Shown here in pieces: positions 1 to 11,599 of a stretch of DNA of 64,000 nt. Source of the stretch: Myripristis murdjan. Taxonomy: Eukaryota; Chordata; Actinopteri; Holocentriformes; Holocentridae. The translations under genes were made by a program, and so were the position numbers. The stretch covers positions 9,532,821 to 9,596,820 of the forward strand of contig NC_043983.1 in the NCBI RefSeq assembly GCF_902150065.1, written 5' to 3'. Below the pieces are notes generated by a model. The model made no database searches, was not told the origin of the DNA, and was given only the letters and a program-made list of their open reading frames with translations. Numbering within the stretch: position 1 is the first letter of the stretch; each line of letters begins with the position of its first letter.

Positions 1-2224
1 TCTCTTTCTCGTCCACTGTCACCTTGGCATCATCCAGCTGGCCTCTGAGTTGTTTCTCAGAAGCCCTCAGAGCTGCCAATTCAGCCTCAAGAACTGTTCT
101 GTTCTCTGCCATTTCCTTCTTCAACTCCTCATTCCTCTTCACTGTGGTCAGCAGTTTCCCATTGAGCTCCATTAGATTGGTGCACTGTGTCTTGTAGTCC
201 TCTATCTTCTTTGCCTGCTCCTTGATACTGGTCTCTAGTTCAGTGAGGTTGGTGGCCATTCTGTCCCTCTCTGTGGTCAGACTTTGGTTCTTGGCTTCTA
301 GCTGCTGTAGTGTCTGACAGATGGAAGTTAGTTCTGTATCTTTTCCCCTGAGCTGTTCCTTCAGCTCAGTGACCTCTGCCTCTAAAGACTCCTTTAAGCC
401 ACCGATATTCCTCTGCATCTCATCTTTATCTTCTTGTGCTTTCCTCTTAAACTCCTCCACCTGTTTCTCCTTCTCTTCGAGGGATCTTTGGATGTCCTGA
501 AGCTGCCTTTGAAGATTGCTAGCCTCCTTCTCTTTCAGTGTCAGGCCCCCCTGCAGCTTGTCAAGAGCATTGCATTGTTCCTCCAGTCTTTCTTCCAACT
601 TGGCCTTTTCCTCAGAAGCAGATGTTACTAATGCTCCAAGTTTTGTCTCACTTTCTTTTGCAGCTGCCTCCTTGACTCTCAGTTCCTCCTCCAGCCTTTC
701 TGCCTGCCTTTTCTTCTCCTCTACTTCAGCAACAGCCTCCATCTTCCCTTTCTCTGCTTCTTTTAATCTGTCCAGCAGCTCATGTATCTTCTGTGCTGAA
801 TCAAAGTAACTGGCTGCCTGCTGGCCTTTCTCATTCAGCACCCCATCCAATTTTGCCAGGAGTTCTACGTTCTTCCCCTCGGCAGCTGTCAATTTTTCCT
901 GGAGTAGGCATTGCTCAGCTTCCCTGCCTCTTTCCTTGGCTCTAAGAGTGTCCAGCTCTCTGGAAAGGGCCTCCCCTCTTCCTTCCAGGGCCTTGAGTGC
1001 TTCCTGCAAGCCCTGTTGCTCTTCCTGGGCAGCCAGTGACACATCCAGCTGTCTCTGGAGCTCCACCACTACCCCCCTGAGCTCAGCAGCCTCATTCCCC
1101 AGCTGCTGCACTCTATCCAAGAGCTCTCGTTGCTTCAGTTCAGACTGATCCAGCTCCAGGCGAAGATCCTCAACTGCACTGACATCTTCGCTGCAGGTAG
1201 GGAGAGATTCGTTCAGGTCGCTCAGCAGACCTTGGCCATAGTCAGGGCTAGAAGGGAACTCAGGTGCTTGCTAGACGGTTGCAACAGAAGGGGTAGGGTG
1301 GAAAATAAGGAGAAAAGAAATACATTGTAGAAAGGTTTTGTGATGATCACTATGTAATAATTTTAAGAAAAATATTGTATAGTTGCACAATACATATAAT
1401 TTCAGTAACATTTCAGAAAGTCAGAAGCAAACTGCACAATAAGTTATGATAAATGTACCTGTGAGTAGCTGCTGGCCAGACTGTTAATGCTGGAGCTGCG
1501 ACTTGGTGGTTTCCACATGTGGCCAGGTGAGTTTGCCATACCTAGTGTCCTCCTGTTAATAAGGAAATTAATTTTAATTTGGCAGTAATGCTACATGTTA
1601 AACATTTGAGCTAGGCCCAAAACCTGGGGGAAAGTGAAACAGCGATTCTGTCACTATGTTATATTCCTCAGAGGTGCTGTATTTGAACACAGTAATTTCA
1701 GTGTTCATTAATTGTTGTTTATAAAGACATTTGACAGATACTGTATGTGTTTTTTGCATGATTCATATGTGGCTGTTAAGATCTGCATCTGCCTTTCCTG
1801 TTTCTCCCTACTGTGACTGTCAAATGTAGCAGAAATGCCAAAAAAAAAAAAAAATAATAATAATAATAATTTAAAAGATTTGTATCTCATACCTTGCGAA
1901 GGTAGGCCAAGAAGCATCAAGGTCATGACCTCTGGATGCAACATCAAACTGGACCTCATTGAGCTCATACAGATGACTGATAATGTCAACACTGAGGTGG
2001 GGCTTCAAGAAGGGGCTTCGTGCATAGTACCAGTCACTGCAGGGGTGGAGAGGGAGGAGAGGAGTGAGTAGACACAAAAGTAGGCCATAGCTGAACAAAT
2101 AAAAACAATGATACTCAATGAGCTCCTAAAATTTGTGGATGTTTGATTGGCATGTCATACTGTGCATTTATAAATTTCAGTGGAATTTCTACTGTAGACA
2201 GAGGCTGACTTATAATGGTAATTC

Positions 2225-2267
<43 letters not shown>

Positions 2268-5200
2268 ATGTATATAGATAGATAGACAGAGAGATAGATA
2301 TGTATAAAAGTTAATAATAGTAATAACAAGAGTAATAGCATAAATCTACAAAGAATGGTAGCATAAAAGCTGTGGGGGGAGATATGTGACAAAATCCTTC
2401 CAATCTGCAATAACTCATTAAACATGTACATTTGATGAATTTATATAAACCTACACGTAATTCTTAATTCATAATTTATAATTATCTTTTTGATATCTGA
2501 AAGACAAATGTCAGTTACACAACAGAGTGTGACTGTTGAGAAAGAAATAAGAAATTGTGCTTACTGCTGTAAGAGCCTGTACAAGCCTGCACTGATGTAT
2601 GATGTTGTTTTTTAAAGATTTATAGGGTGTTTACAACCTAACCTTCACAGGAAAAGCGATAAAAAATGAGTAACTGAAATAAATGTGGGTGAGGCAGGTT
2701 AAGGTAAAGCGGAAGCAGCAGAAAAGTCAACACTTCATCACAAAGTAACTTCTGGACTGCACTGAACATGCCAGATTGATATGACAGATGATGATAAAAT
2801 ATAATGATAAAATATTTTTTCTCAATAGAACACTACATTGATACTTGGAAGAACACATTATAAACTGAGACCTACTGTACAGGAGATACTATTTTTGAAT
2901 TATGAAACGGTATATCAGCTATTTTCCTGTCTTATGAGCTCTCAGAAACAGGAAAAATTCATTTGACAACTTATTGCAGTACAAAGCAACCAACTCTACT
3001 GAGCACGATGGTGAACTATAGTTTTCACCTGAATTCTAAGATTAAACTGCTTCCTTGTGAAAAAAAAAAAAATAATAACAAGAAAAATATGTGAGTAAAC
3101 AGGCATGTTTTGAAAATTCAGCGGCCATAGTAATAAACGAAGTATGACCACTGCTTCCTTGTGTGATACTGTTTGAGTTCTGTTTGTCACTTAATATTTT
3201 AGTTAGAACAATGTTTTTGAAAGCTGTTTTGTGAACACAATACACATGAATGGAGAAGCAAAAAAACGGAAGTGCCAGTGAGTGAAGCTAAACATGCCCA
3301 AAGGGCGCTGCAATGTAGTCCAAGGAACAGAGAGGAAAATTGTTGAAGTACAACACCATACTGAAAGAAAAAGACCACGATGAAAGAACATATAAGGAAA
3401 TGAAATTTAACAGGCACAAGGAGTGACACCACACCTAGTGACACATGCAATCTACATTCAGTTTTAGTTTTAATACCTAACAACATAACAACATAATCTA
3501 TTTAGGGCCCATTATGTGGTCAAAGTCCTATGACTACCAAACAAAAACAAATAAAAAAAATACCTGGTGACCCTCTGGTTCATTAGGCACTGCTGCAACG
3601 TATCGGCCAGTCGCTGATGCACAAGGGAGTAGCGAATAAATGCTCGTCCCTTCCCCAGGGAAGTTTTCAGCTGCAGAAGCAAAGAGGTACAGTGCCTTAC
3701 ACAGTGCATGTAACCCAGGTGTCCTTAACATTCACATACAGTAGCCGTGGTGGTCCTCCACTGCTGGAAAATTACCTCACACTAAAAAACTTGTAATTTA
3801 TACATTTGCTTTAATATTCACACAAAAACAATTTCAACAGCAGTTATTATCCATATATTATTGTATTATTATCCAAATAAAAGCTATTTAACATGCAGTA
3901 CCCGTTGGAATGGGCCCTGGAAAAAAATATGGCTCTTAGGACCAAAATCAACCCCACTTTTCATATCTACAAGAAAAAAATCTGCCTTAAATATGTGTCA
4001 CTGTTATGGTTTTGTATTACAGTTTACTTCCAACACTTGGAATGATCTCTCAAATTTGTCTTTCATTTGCCTATCACAATCACTTAATTCTTCAGCAAAA
4101 TCTCAAAATGTTATGCCACAGTCTTTTTGAACATTTTAAATAGACTGGTTCATATTAGACAGAATGAACTGTGAAGTAAATGTTCATCAGTTATGTCTGT
4201 TTATTATATCCACATCAGCTCGTTGATGTTGAATTTCAATTCTTATAAATCCACCATTGCACTGCAAACGGTGCACTGTCACCTTCCTACACCTGGTCCA
4301 GAAGGGTTAGCTCTGCCTGTCTGTGACAGCTGCCTCACTGAACTGCTGCAGCTCTCGTGTGTGTAATGTCCACGCAGACAGCACTGATGATAGATAGATA
4401 GATAGATAGATAGATAGACAGATAGATAGACAGATAGATAGATAGATCGATCGATCGATCGATCGATCGATCGATCGATCGATAGATAGATAGATAGATA
4501 AAACTTTATTCATCCCCGAAGGGAAATTCAAATATCCAGTAGCTCATTCAAGACTCATTCAAGACATGAGGTATTGAGATAAACACAGGATAAAATGAGT
4601 TAAAAATAAGTGCAAAATAGCAAAATACAAAATTCACATTAAAATTGCCCACTCTATCGCTCAGTCCAGTTGTGGCAGAGGAGATATGTGTGATGTGTGT
4701 GTGAGTGAATGTGTGACTGCTATGTCTGAGAACCCACACATAGCCTCCTCTTTCTCCATGCAATTACAAAAATATGCCTGTGACACAGTCTGCAGATACA
4801 GATATTAATGAAAGGTGTTAGTTATGTGATGCTGCTGGTATGCTGTCAATATGACTATCAGCAGGTCATTTTACCTGTCGATTTTTGCTGAAAAGAGTGC
4901 GCTTCATGCAGAGAAACTCTAGCTGACTCGGGGCTTCAGAGGCTTGAGCAATGCCTGGGACACACTGCTCACTCAGGCTGTGTGGCTGCTCTAATCTGTT
5001 CATATGGGTGCTGAAATGAATATGGCTGTGTGGCCTGGGCATTAATGCTGAGGGACAGGTGAGTGCTGACACAACTGAACTCATTCATACAAACCATATT
5101 TGTGGTGACACCAGGAACAGTGTCTGTAGTATTAATGATCACTAATTTATAATCATGACATATACTGTGGAGTCACCAATGAGCAACAGGAACCTAGGAA

Positions 5201-7313
5201 TCTGACATTTTAATGATGCACTGTTTTATAACAAGCAATTGTAGAGCCAGATCTCATTTGATACATTATGGGGGGTCAGCAGTCGGCTACAAAAATGTAG
5301 ACTAATGCTTATTAACAGTTTAAGATGGCTGTCTGTATAATAAAAGCACAGTGTATATATACACTGTGTTTTTATTATCATTTTATTATTATTATTATTT
5401 ACAGTACTACAGTATTAGTGTTGCAAATAAAATGAACTTTTGATAATGTGCAAACCTCAGAGATGGATTTCACAAAGCGGATCCCATCATTGGCTCCTTT
5501 GATCTTAGCCAGACAGTCACTGAAGTAATCCCAATAATCTTTCCTGGTTCCAAGAAACGTGGTCTTCTCCTTCTGGTCAAACTGAAAGGGAGAAACTACT
5601 GGTATGGGAAACTGCTGAACACCATTTATTTTGTTGGCATTTGTTGCTTTTTAGCAGTATAACAAGGTATTGATTTAAACAGTTCTAGCCAAATTAAAAC
5701 AAACAAACAAACAAAAAAAAAACAAGATTTAAAAAACAAACTCATTTAACATCATTTAACATCCTAAAACGCGCAATTTGTAAAAGTGTAATAATTTTGT
5801 CAACCAACCATATTAGTTACCTTTCATCCTTTAAAAACACTTTATCTTGTTGATTTATGCCATGAATCGTTTGAAGAGTAAGCACCATGTGCTTCCAATG
5901 AGGCATGCAAACTATTCATGCAAATCACTTCACATATTTATGATTCACTGAGCCTGGGTGTCACAATAAGGGCAAATTCCCACCTGTAGCAGATACTCCA
6001 GCTTGTAGGAGAATTTGTGCAGGTTGGTGCTGTCATCTGTGATCGGCTCCCCACTCTCCCTGTACTCCTTTGCAAGCTCTGAAACAGCCTCTGAAAATCA
6101 AGGGGCAGACATGTACAAAGATCAGTGACAGTAATAATTGACGGTTTCTCTAACCCAAACACATATAACCTACATTTACCTTGGAAAATGCATAAAATTA
6201 TAAGTATAAAGCAAAAATAATACCACATTAAATGGATAAATACCACACAAATTTACAATCAGGAGTGTAAATCACAAGCTTCATTATGATACCATATCAT
6301 ATTAGTTATTAGGACAATGATACAATATTTGTTGATATAGTTTGCCACAATACGATCTCGATTTGATTGAATTCAGGGACCTGTGATTGATATGAAATGT
6401 GGTCATGTGCCCGTTTAATGAGATATCGTAAGATAAGCTAAATTACTGTGGCCACAGTAGGCTGAAATGATTATATAGATTGATTTTTTTGCTGCATCAG
6501 TGACACTGGATCATTAAATTGATGTTGTTCCAGATCGATGTATCGTTACACCCCTACTATTTATCCATTCAATACAGTACATAAATATATTGTATTTTAG
6601 CCAAAACAGAAATGAACAGCCAGTTTATTTATATAGAAAGTATAGTAGGAATGTTACCGAGGAGACAAGAGGCAGCAGAGAAATAGCTAGCAAGCATGAA
6701 AATTTCAGCCTCCATCAATGGAAAATAGTACGGCTGAGAAAACTGAAACAATATGCCTGCTGTATATTCACACCTTGGAACATTTTTGAGTAAAGAAATA
6801 GGAATAGCTCACACTCAACCAAGCTGAAAAGTGAACCTGTTACTATGGCACGTGCACACATACACACACACACACACAGACACCCCTAGATTGACCACTC
6901 TGATGCCAAAATCGCCTGCTCTTTTTCATCTTCTCCACTGCTACCTTTATCAATGGTCACCACTTGCCTCTTATCCATCGTAAAAACTGGAAGGACACCC
7001 GTGATGGGTGTACCCTCAGCATGCACTCCCTGTCTCGCTGCATGCTGAAAGAGGCCCTCTGTTTCCACCACACCCTCACTGAACCCAGGACTAAATGGAC
7101 ACGAGGTTACATCCACGTTTTTCCAAATGCAGGTTAGCAGAAGAGCTCAGATGGTTTTGGGGAAAAGCAGTGTTCTCGGACCTGACATTAAGACGAAGGT
7201 CACGGCATCATGGCGCACCTCTCTCTGACTCTTCTCTCTCTTCTCTTCGGTCATGCTATGTCAGCCGACAATTGTCTGCTGGCAGCTCAATGACACGTGC
7301 GCACTCACACATA

Positions 7314-7359
<46 letters not shown>

Positions 7360-7443
7360 GGCCACACATAAAGCTGCCGTACCATGCAGATCTCTGATAA
7401 TCCTCTGGAGTTGGTTCTCCCCGACCGCAGCCCCAGCAGCCAT
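1..7443 (-). CDS. fyco1: FYCO1, FYVE and coiled-coil domain autophagy adaptor (5' part, runs off window start)
   Basis: FYCO1 is a cytosolic adaptor that binds Rab7, LC3 and PI3P and couples autophagosomes and late endosomes to kinesin. Coding exons on the minus strand, in transcript order: 7443-7383, 6090-5984, 5581-5456, 3670-3564, 2036-1893, 1552-1459 and 1270-1. All have GT-AG borders and phases that join without a break, giving about 636 residues in the window (human FYCO1 is about 1478). The start [20 protein letters not shown] matches the family N-terminus ([12 protein letters not shown]). The RUN domain covers roughly residues 30-185, with [56 protein letters not shown] and [14 protein letters not shown] Ser-rich linker follows, then over 400 residues of heptad-rich coiled coil in the large exon at 1-1270. 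The FYVE zinc finger and GOLD-like C-terminus lie outside the window. No stop or frameshift is seen. Identity is very likely; exact exon ends are inferred. Confidence 0.95.
1553..1892. other. fyco1 intron, no gene seen
   Basis: This is the intron between the Ser-rich linker exon and the last RUN exon. It holds an A-rich/AAT stretch near 1838-1870 and nothing else I can support. Confidence 0.6.
2037..3563. other. fyco1 intron with CA microsatellite
   Basis: Intron between two RUN-domain exons. It contains a CA run near 2225-2265 followed by a short GATA run. The small open frames here are low-complexity and have no family resemblance. Confidence 0.6.
2225..2265. repeat. CA microsatellite
   Basis: An almost pure CA dinucleotide run of about 40 bases lies in an intron of fyco1 and is followed by a GATA-like tract. 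Confidence 0.9.
4389..4530. repeat. GATA/GATC compound microsatellite joined to a dispersed-repeat end
   Basis: GATA and GACA units run from about 4389 to 4445, switch to about nine GATC units near 4446-4482, and return to GATA up to 4500. The tract abuts AACTTTATTCATCCCCGAAG and a GGGAAATTC end. I know that end from many teleost dispersed repeats, and a related piece lies near 8128-8150. The GATC part is self-complementary. It sits in a fyco1 intron. Confidence 0.8.
6261..6559. mobile_element. hAT-like MITE remnant in a fyco1 intron
   Basis: The segment begins AGGAGTGTAA and ends ATCGTTACACCCCT, so the ends are imperfect inverted repeats of the AGGGGTGTAACGATAC type common in non-autonomous teleost hAT elements. 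The interior is AT-rich and non-coding, with GATATCG-like words. No clear 8-bp target duplication was found. The family call is by memory of the terminal sequence only. Confidence 0.5.
7316..7357. repeat. CA microsatellite
   Basis: A pure CA run of about 40 bases starts roughly 25 bases 3' (minus strand) of the donor site of the first fyco1 coding exon. Confidence 0.9.
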
Positions 7444-9120
7444 GGCCCCACCGCTCTCTCCCTGGCAACGGGGGGATCACAGCGTCACACCCAATCTGCT
7501 GAATCAGAGAATCAGAAACAGTCAGGAACAAAAGATTGCCATGAATGGTCAAACACACTCTACCACAGACACACATGTACATGCTCATAAGTGCACTACA
7601 CACTAAATAGAGTCCATCCAGGGTGCATGATGGGCACTCTGTCCAATTTTGTTAATGGTCAGCACTTGAGCTTTCCACTTTGTCTTGAGTGCCTCGACTA
7701 CACACACACATGCAGCACTCCTGCACCTTGGCACTAAAAAAGTTACTCAGATGATATTTTCCAACAGCCTAACTTGGGTAATTAGATTAGGTAAGTTGAT
7801 AAATTGTGTGTTTCTACACCCTCTGGTGCTCTGAGTACCTTTAATAGTATTTTTTTCTTTTTCTGATATCCAACCAGCACTGGCACACTCCTTCCTATTT
7901 ATAGGCTTAGCATTCCACCACACACACTGAAAATTAACCAAAAATGCAATCAGATTCTGAATAGTGAAAAAAAAGTAACATTAGTGAATAATAATCTGTT
8001 TGGCAAATCATTCTATTATTTGAACTAAAGGCACTCAATTATTCTACCATGAGGTGTTTCATTTTCATTGCCATTCACCGTGAAGACGGCTTAAATTAAC
8101 TGCCTTATTAGATTGGATTGAACTTTAATGATCCCGGTGGCGAAATTCACATAAGAACCCAGTCACCACAGAAGCAACGACGGAAGAAAGAGTAATTTTT
8201 TTTAAACTATGAGTTGGGTCCTTATTTGGGGTCGTTCCACACAGGAATTACCAGTATCTTGAAGCAAAGAGTTGTACAGAAAAATGTCACTGGGCTCCAG
8301 CCCGAGAGGAAAATGCCAAAGCCCACGCCTAGTAAGTATTAGTTTACAAGAAATACGCTCGGAGGCTAGGAACAAAAGATATTCCTCTTTACTTTCATAA
8401 CCAATACTTGTGAAACATAAACGATAGTTTTACAGTGCTATCAGCTGTAATAGTTACATATTAAGTTAGTTTTTAGTTTCTTAAAACGACGAGACGGGGA
8501 GAGTTAGCAAACAGCCAAAGTTTAGCTAACAACAGAGGCGTATATAGACTATTCTCTGTTGTACTAAGTAACATTAAGGCAATGTTAACGTAACAAGACG
8601 AAGTACTTTGTTAATGACATCACCATGACACAGAATAATTAATTAGGCTCTTTCTAGCAACGCAGTTTTATAAATGCCTTAAGGTGAGAGAATGAACAAA
8701 AAAACAACAACTTTGACATACTTTTACAGACAAGACACAGGTCCATAACAACCCAGATAGTTAGAGTGTGCGTATAAACTTGTTGGCTGTGTAATTTTGG
8801 TTATTGACATCATGCCGTCCACTGACGAGGCAGAATGTAGCATTACAGCCAATGGTAATGAGGTTAGTGGGCGGGACAAAAGAAATTGACCGAGTTTGGT
8901 TGACGTGGCAGCGTAAACATAACTGTCATGTGACCAATGATCGGCAGCTGTTCCCGTCAACATGAGTACAGTGGATCCAGAACAGTGCTATAACGGCTTA
9001 TGGCCATTATTATTATAATAATAATAAAAAATAATCTAATTATCATCATTATTATTATTATTGATAATGATAATTATGGTTATTATTAATAAGAATATAA
9101 TATACTGATAATAATAATAC
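7444..9120. other. Intergenic: fyco1 5' leader and upstream region
   Basis: This lies between the fyco1 start codon (minus) and the xcr1 gene (plus). The part next to 7443 is probably fyco1 5' UTR. A fragment of the ACTTTAATGATCCC-type dispersed repeat lies near 8128-8150. The segment 8840-8965 has promoter-like motifs, listed separately. From 9005 to 9120 the DNA is nearly pure A/T trinucleotide repeat. No coding gene was recognised. Confidence 0.55.
8849..8940 (-). promoter_or_regulatory. Candidate fyco1 promoter motif cluster
   Basis: Within 92 bases there are a CCAAT box (8849-8853), a GC box (GGGCGGG, about 8869-8875), TGACGTGG (8901-8908, the UPRE-type core), GTCATGTGAC (8925-8934, an M-box/CLEAR-like E-box bound by TFE/MITF factors) and a second CCAAT (8934-8938). 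The cluster is about 1.4 kb upstream of the fyco1 start codon. The motifs are seen directly. Their use as the fyco1 promoter is inference; an untranslated first exon would have to lie between here and 7443. Confidence 0.4.
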
Positions 9121-9171
9121 GTTTATAGTTGTTTAATAATAATAATTTATTATTATTAAACAACTATAAAC
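9121..9171. repeat. Perfect 25-bp palindrome (hairpin)
   Basis: The left arm 9121-9145 begins GTTTATAGTTGTTT. The right arm 9147-9171 is its exact reverse complement, separated by one base. It sits at the edge of a 120-bp AT-rich tract and could extrude as a cruciform. Confidence 0.9.
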
Positions 9172-9404
9172 TCATTTTCTACTGTGAGTAAGTAAAGACA
9201 AGCAATTTTAGAAGATGTGATGATAAAGGTGAATCAGGAATGATTATAATCTTTTTTCTGCTTAATGCACTCATGAGTAACAGCACTGGACTGATATTAT
9301 ATCTCAGGAAATAGTGGTTGTCCCAGTTAATAATATTATGAGCAGGGTAAGCAGGCTGACACAGCCGGTGGTGGTTATGGTCTGCGGGTAACACATGCAC
9401 ACGC

Positions 9405-9485
9405 ACACACAATCCCTTGAAGGGTTTGTGTGTGTGTGCATGCGTGTATGAGTGACTCTGTGTGTGTATGTGTGTGTGTGTGTTG
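9405..9485. repeat. CA/GT simple-repeat cluster
   Basis: A short CA tract is followed, after about 20 bases, by interrupted GT tracts, forming a weak inverted pair upstream of xcr1. No coding signal is seen. Confidence 0.6.
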
Positions 9486-9810
9486 GTACTGAAAAAAGGA
9501 ACAAAAAACATCCCAGGTGTGTGTATCATCATCCGGTCTGCTTGTTTCCTCAAACACCCGGGGACCACATTATTCCACTGTAAATCACCTCCAGCACCTG
9601 ACAGGTAGGTTACTTTATTGCCTCTCAGTATCATTTGGTTGAAATAAAAGATCTAGTATAAACAGCTGAGAGCTCATGATTACATATTGAATGATTTTAT
9701 TCTTTTCAAATTCCTAATATCTCTGTCACTAAATAGCCCAATACATAACATACTCTTAACTGAAATCAAAAATTGTCCTGTACTGTGTGCACAGACAAAT
9801 ATTTGCATGT

Positions 9811-9849
<39 letters not shown>
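9811..9849. repeat. GATA microsatellite
   Basis: About nine tandem GATA units lie roughly 310 bases upstream of the xcr1 coding exon. Confidence 0.9.
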
Positions 9850-9850
<1 letters not shown>

Positions 9851-10157
9851 CCTTGGCGGACAGAGCAGGCAGCGAGGTTGATTTCTCGCATGCTGTGCTT
9901 TGAAAGTGTGACAATACTGTAAACGAGATTTTTGTCTTGTTCCTCATCGATTGTTGTCACAGCAGAGTTAGAAATAATTTCCACGACATGGTATGTATCA
10001 TTTCTTTGTCAGCCTTTTCACTCATCGCTTTGTTATTCCTCTCCTTGTCTCACTTAGCCTAATTGCATAAACTAATGACCAACTAAAGTAATAGCTGAGA
10101 CGGAACAAATAATGCATATGCATCACTACCATTTTTTTTTTCTAGGTCGAGTTAAGA

Positions 10158-11177
10158 ATGGGCACCACTTTGAATGATAGTACATATATCTATGATTGGG
10201 AATATGAAGATGAACCTTGTGACAAAGGCAAAGTGGTCAAGTTTTCATCCATTGCCATCCCTGTCTTCTTCTCTGTCGTGATCGTCCTGAGCCTCACAGG
10301 CAACATCCTCGTCCTTGTCATCCTGGCCTTATATGAAAACCTCAAGTCTCTCACCAACGTTTTCATCCTCAACTTGGCAATTTCTGACCTTCTGTTCACT
10401 GCTGGGCTCCCGTTCTGGGCAGTTTACCACATCTGGGGCTGGATCCTGGGAGATGTCCTTTGCAAAATTGTGGCCTTCATCTTCTTCACTGGTTTTTACA
10501 GCAGCATCTTGTTCCTGACCATCATGACCATCCACAGATACCTGGCTGTGGTCCATCCTATTTCTGAACTCGGCTCACAGAGATTGAGCTATGGGGTCAT
10601 TATATCTGTAGTGCTGTGGATGATGAGTATTGGAGCAGCCATGCCCTCACTGCTCTACAGCTCCATCGCCGAGATCCACCACAAGGACAAAGAATCTTGT
10701 GGCTGTGAATACAAGGATCTCTGGTGGAAAAAATTCAGCACCTACCAACAGAATAGCTTTTTCTTGATCGCTTTTGCCGTGATGACCTTCTGCTATGTTC
10801 GAATACTCGGGAGAATCGTGAGAACAAGATCCCACATGAGGAACAGAACAGTGAAGCTAATCTTCTGCATTGTGGCTTTGTTCTTCCTCGGCTGGATACC
10901 GTACAATGTGACCATCTTTCTGCAGTTGTTGGCCGCCCACTTGCTGCCTCCATTTAATGGATGTGAAGCAGCCATCCGGCTTGACTACGCATTTGCCGTG
11001 AGCCGACTCATTGCTTTCTCCCACTGCTGTCTCAACCCAGTTTTTTATGCATTTGTTGGGGTCAAGTTTAGGAGTCATTTGAAGTCTGTGCTGCATCGAA
11101 TGTTCAGCCGCCAAAGTCCAGTGGAGGAAAATACTGTGAGAATGACAAACATTCACTCCAATGGATCATTGTACTAG
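10158..11177 (+). CDS. xcr1: XCR1-like chemokine receptor (class A GPCR)
   Basis: This is a seven-transmembrane receptor of 339 residues in one coding exon. The N-terminus is acidic and tyrosine-rich (YIYDWEYEDEPC), suited to tyrosine sulfation and chemokine binding. TM1 holds the conserved Asn (LTGNILVL) and TM2 has NLAISDLLF. The TM3 end reads TIMTIHRYLAVV, with HRY in place of DRY as in mammalian XCR1. TM5-TM6 carry RNRTVKLIF, and TM7 ends NPVFYAFVGVKFRSHLK, very close to the XCR1 signature. The extracellular cysteines (N-terminus, ECL1, ECL2, ECL3) are all present. A splice acceptor (TTTTTCTAG) at about 10145 precedes the exon. An upstream ATG at 9988-9990 immediately followed by GTATGT would splice in frame and add MVELR, so 10158 may not be the true start. 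FYCO1 next door agrees with mammalian synteny. In mammals the ligand is XCL1; the fish ligand is unknown here. Confidence 0.9.
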   Translation: MGTTLNDSTYIYDWEYEDEPCDKGKVVKFSSIAIPVFFSVVIVLSLTGNILVLVILALYENLKSLTNVFILNLAISDLLFTAGLPFWAVYHIWGWILGDVLCKIVAFIFFTGFYSSILFLTIMTIHRYLAVVHPISELGSQRLSYGVIISVVLWMMSIGAAMPSLLYSSIAEIHHKDKESCGCEYKDLWWKKFSTYQQNSFFLIAFAVMTFCYVRILGRIVRTRSHMRNRTVKLIFCIVALFFLGWIPYNVTIFLQLLAAHLLPPFNGCEAAIRLDYAFAVSRLIAFSHCCLNPVFYAFVGVKFRSHLKSVLHRMFSRQSPVEENTVRMTNIHSNGSLY

Positions 11178-11322
11178 TTGCTGAGCTGCATTTAATGTTG
11201 CATTTCTATTAATAATTATCCAATTCCAGTGTGCAGTCATGTGAATTAACTTACACTTTGACCCTACTTTTACTCTTGAAGAGACCAATTAGTGTGAGTG
11301 GGCAAAAAGTTGTACTGAATTC

Positions 11323-11433
11323 AAATAAAGTCAGTTGTGATTTTTACTGTTTATTATACACTGTTGCAATTTTATGACAGATTTAATGTTTTTGCCAATT
11401 CTTTATATTTGTTCATTTTTTATACTGCAAAAT
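11323..11433 (+). terminator. xcr1 polyadenylation signals
   Basis: AATAAA occurs near 11323 and again near 11428, 150-260 bases after the stop codon, in AT-rich DNA typical of a short 3' UTR. Confidence 0.6.
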
Positions 11434-11599
11434 AAACATTATACATACTCACTGAGTTACATTGGTTTTTGTTTTGTATGAATCTGTGTCCTACTTTAAT
11501 TGGACTCACATAGAGAAAAAAATAACTTATATTTTACATTATCACCCTGGAAGAATGGCTTGCACAAATTCATATCTACGCAGCAAAATTTCCTGGTCA

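Noticed and set aside
9179-9634. 151-codon minus-strand open frame upstream of xcr1
   Set aside because: It is dominated by CA/GT repeat translation (His-Thr runs) and low-complexity sequence.
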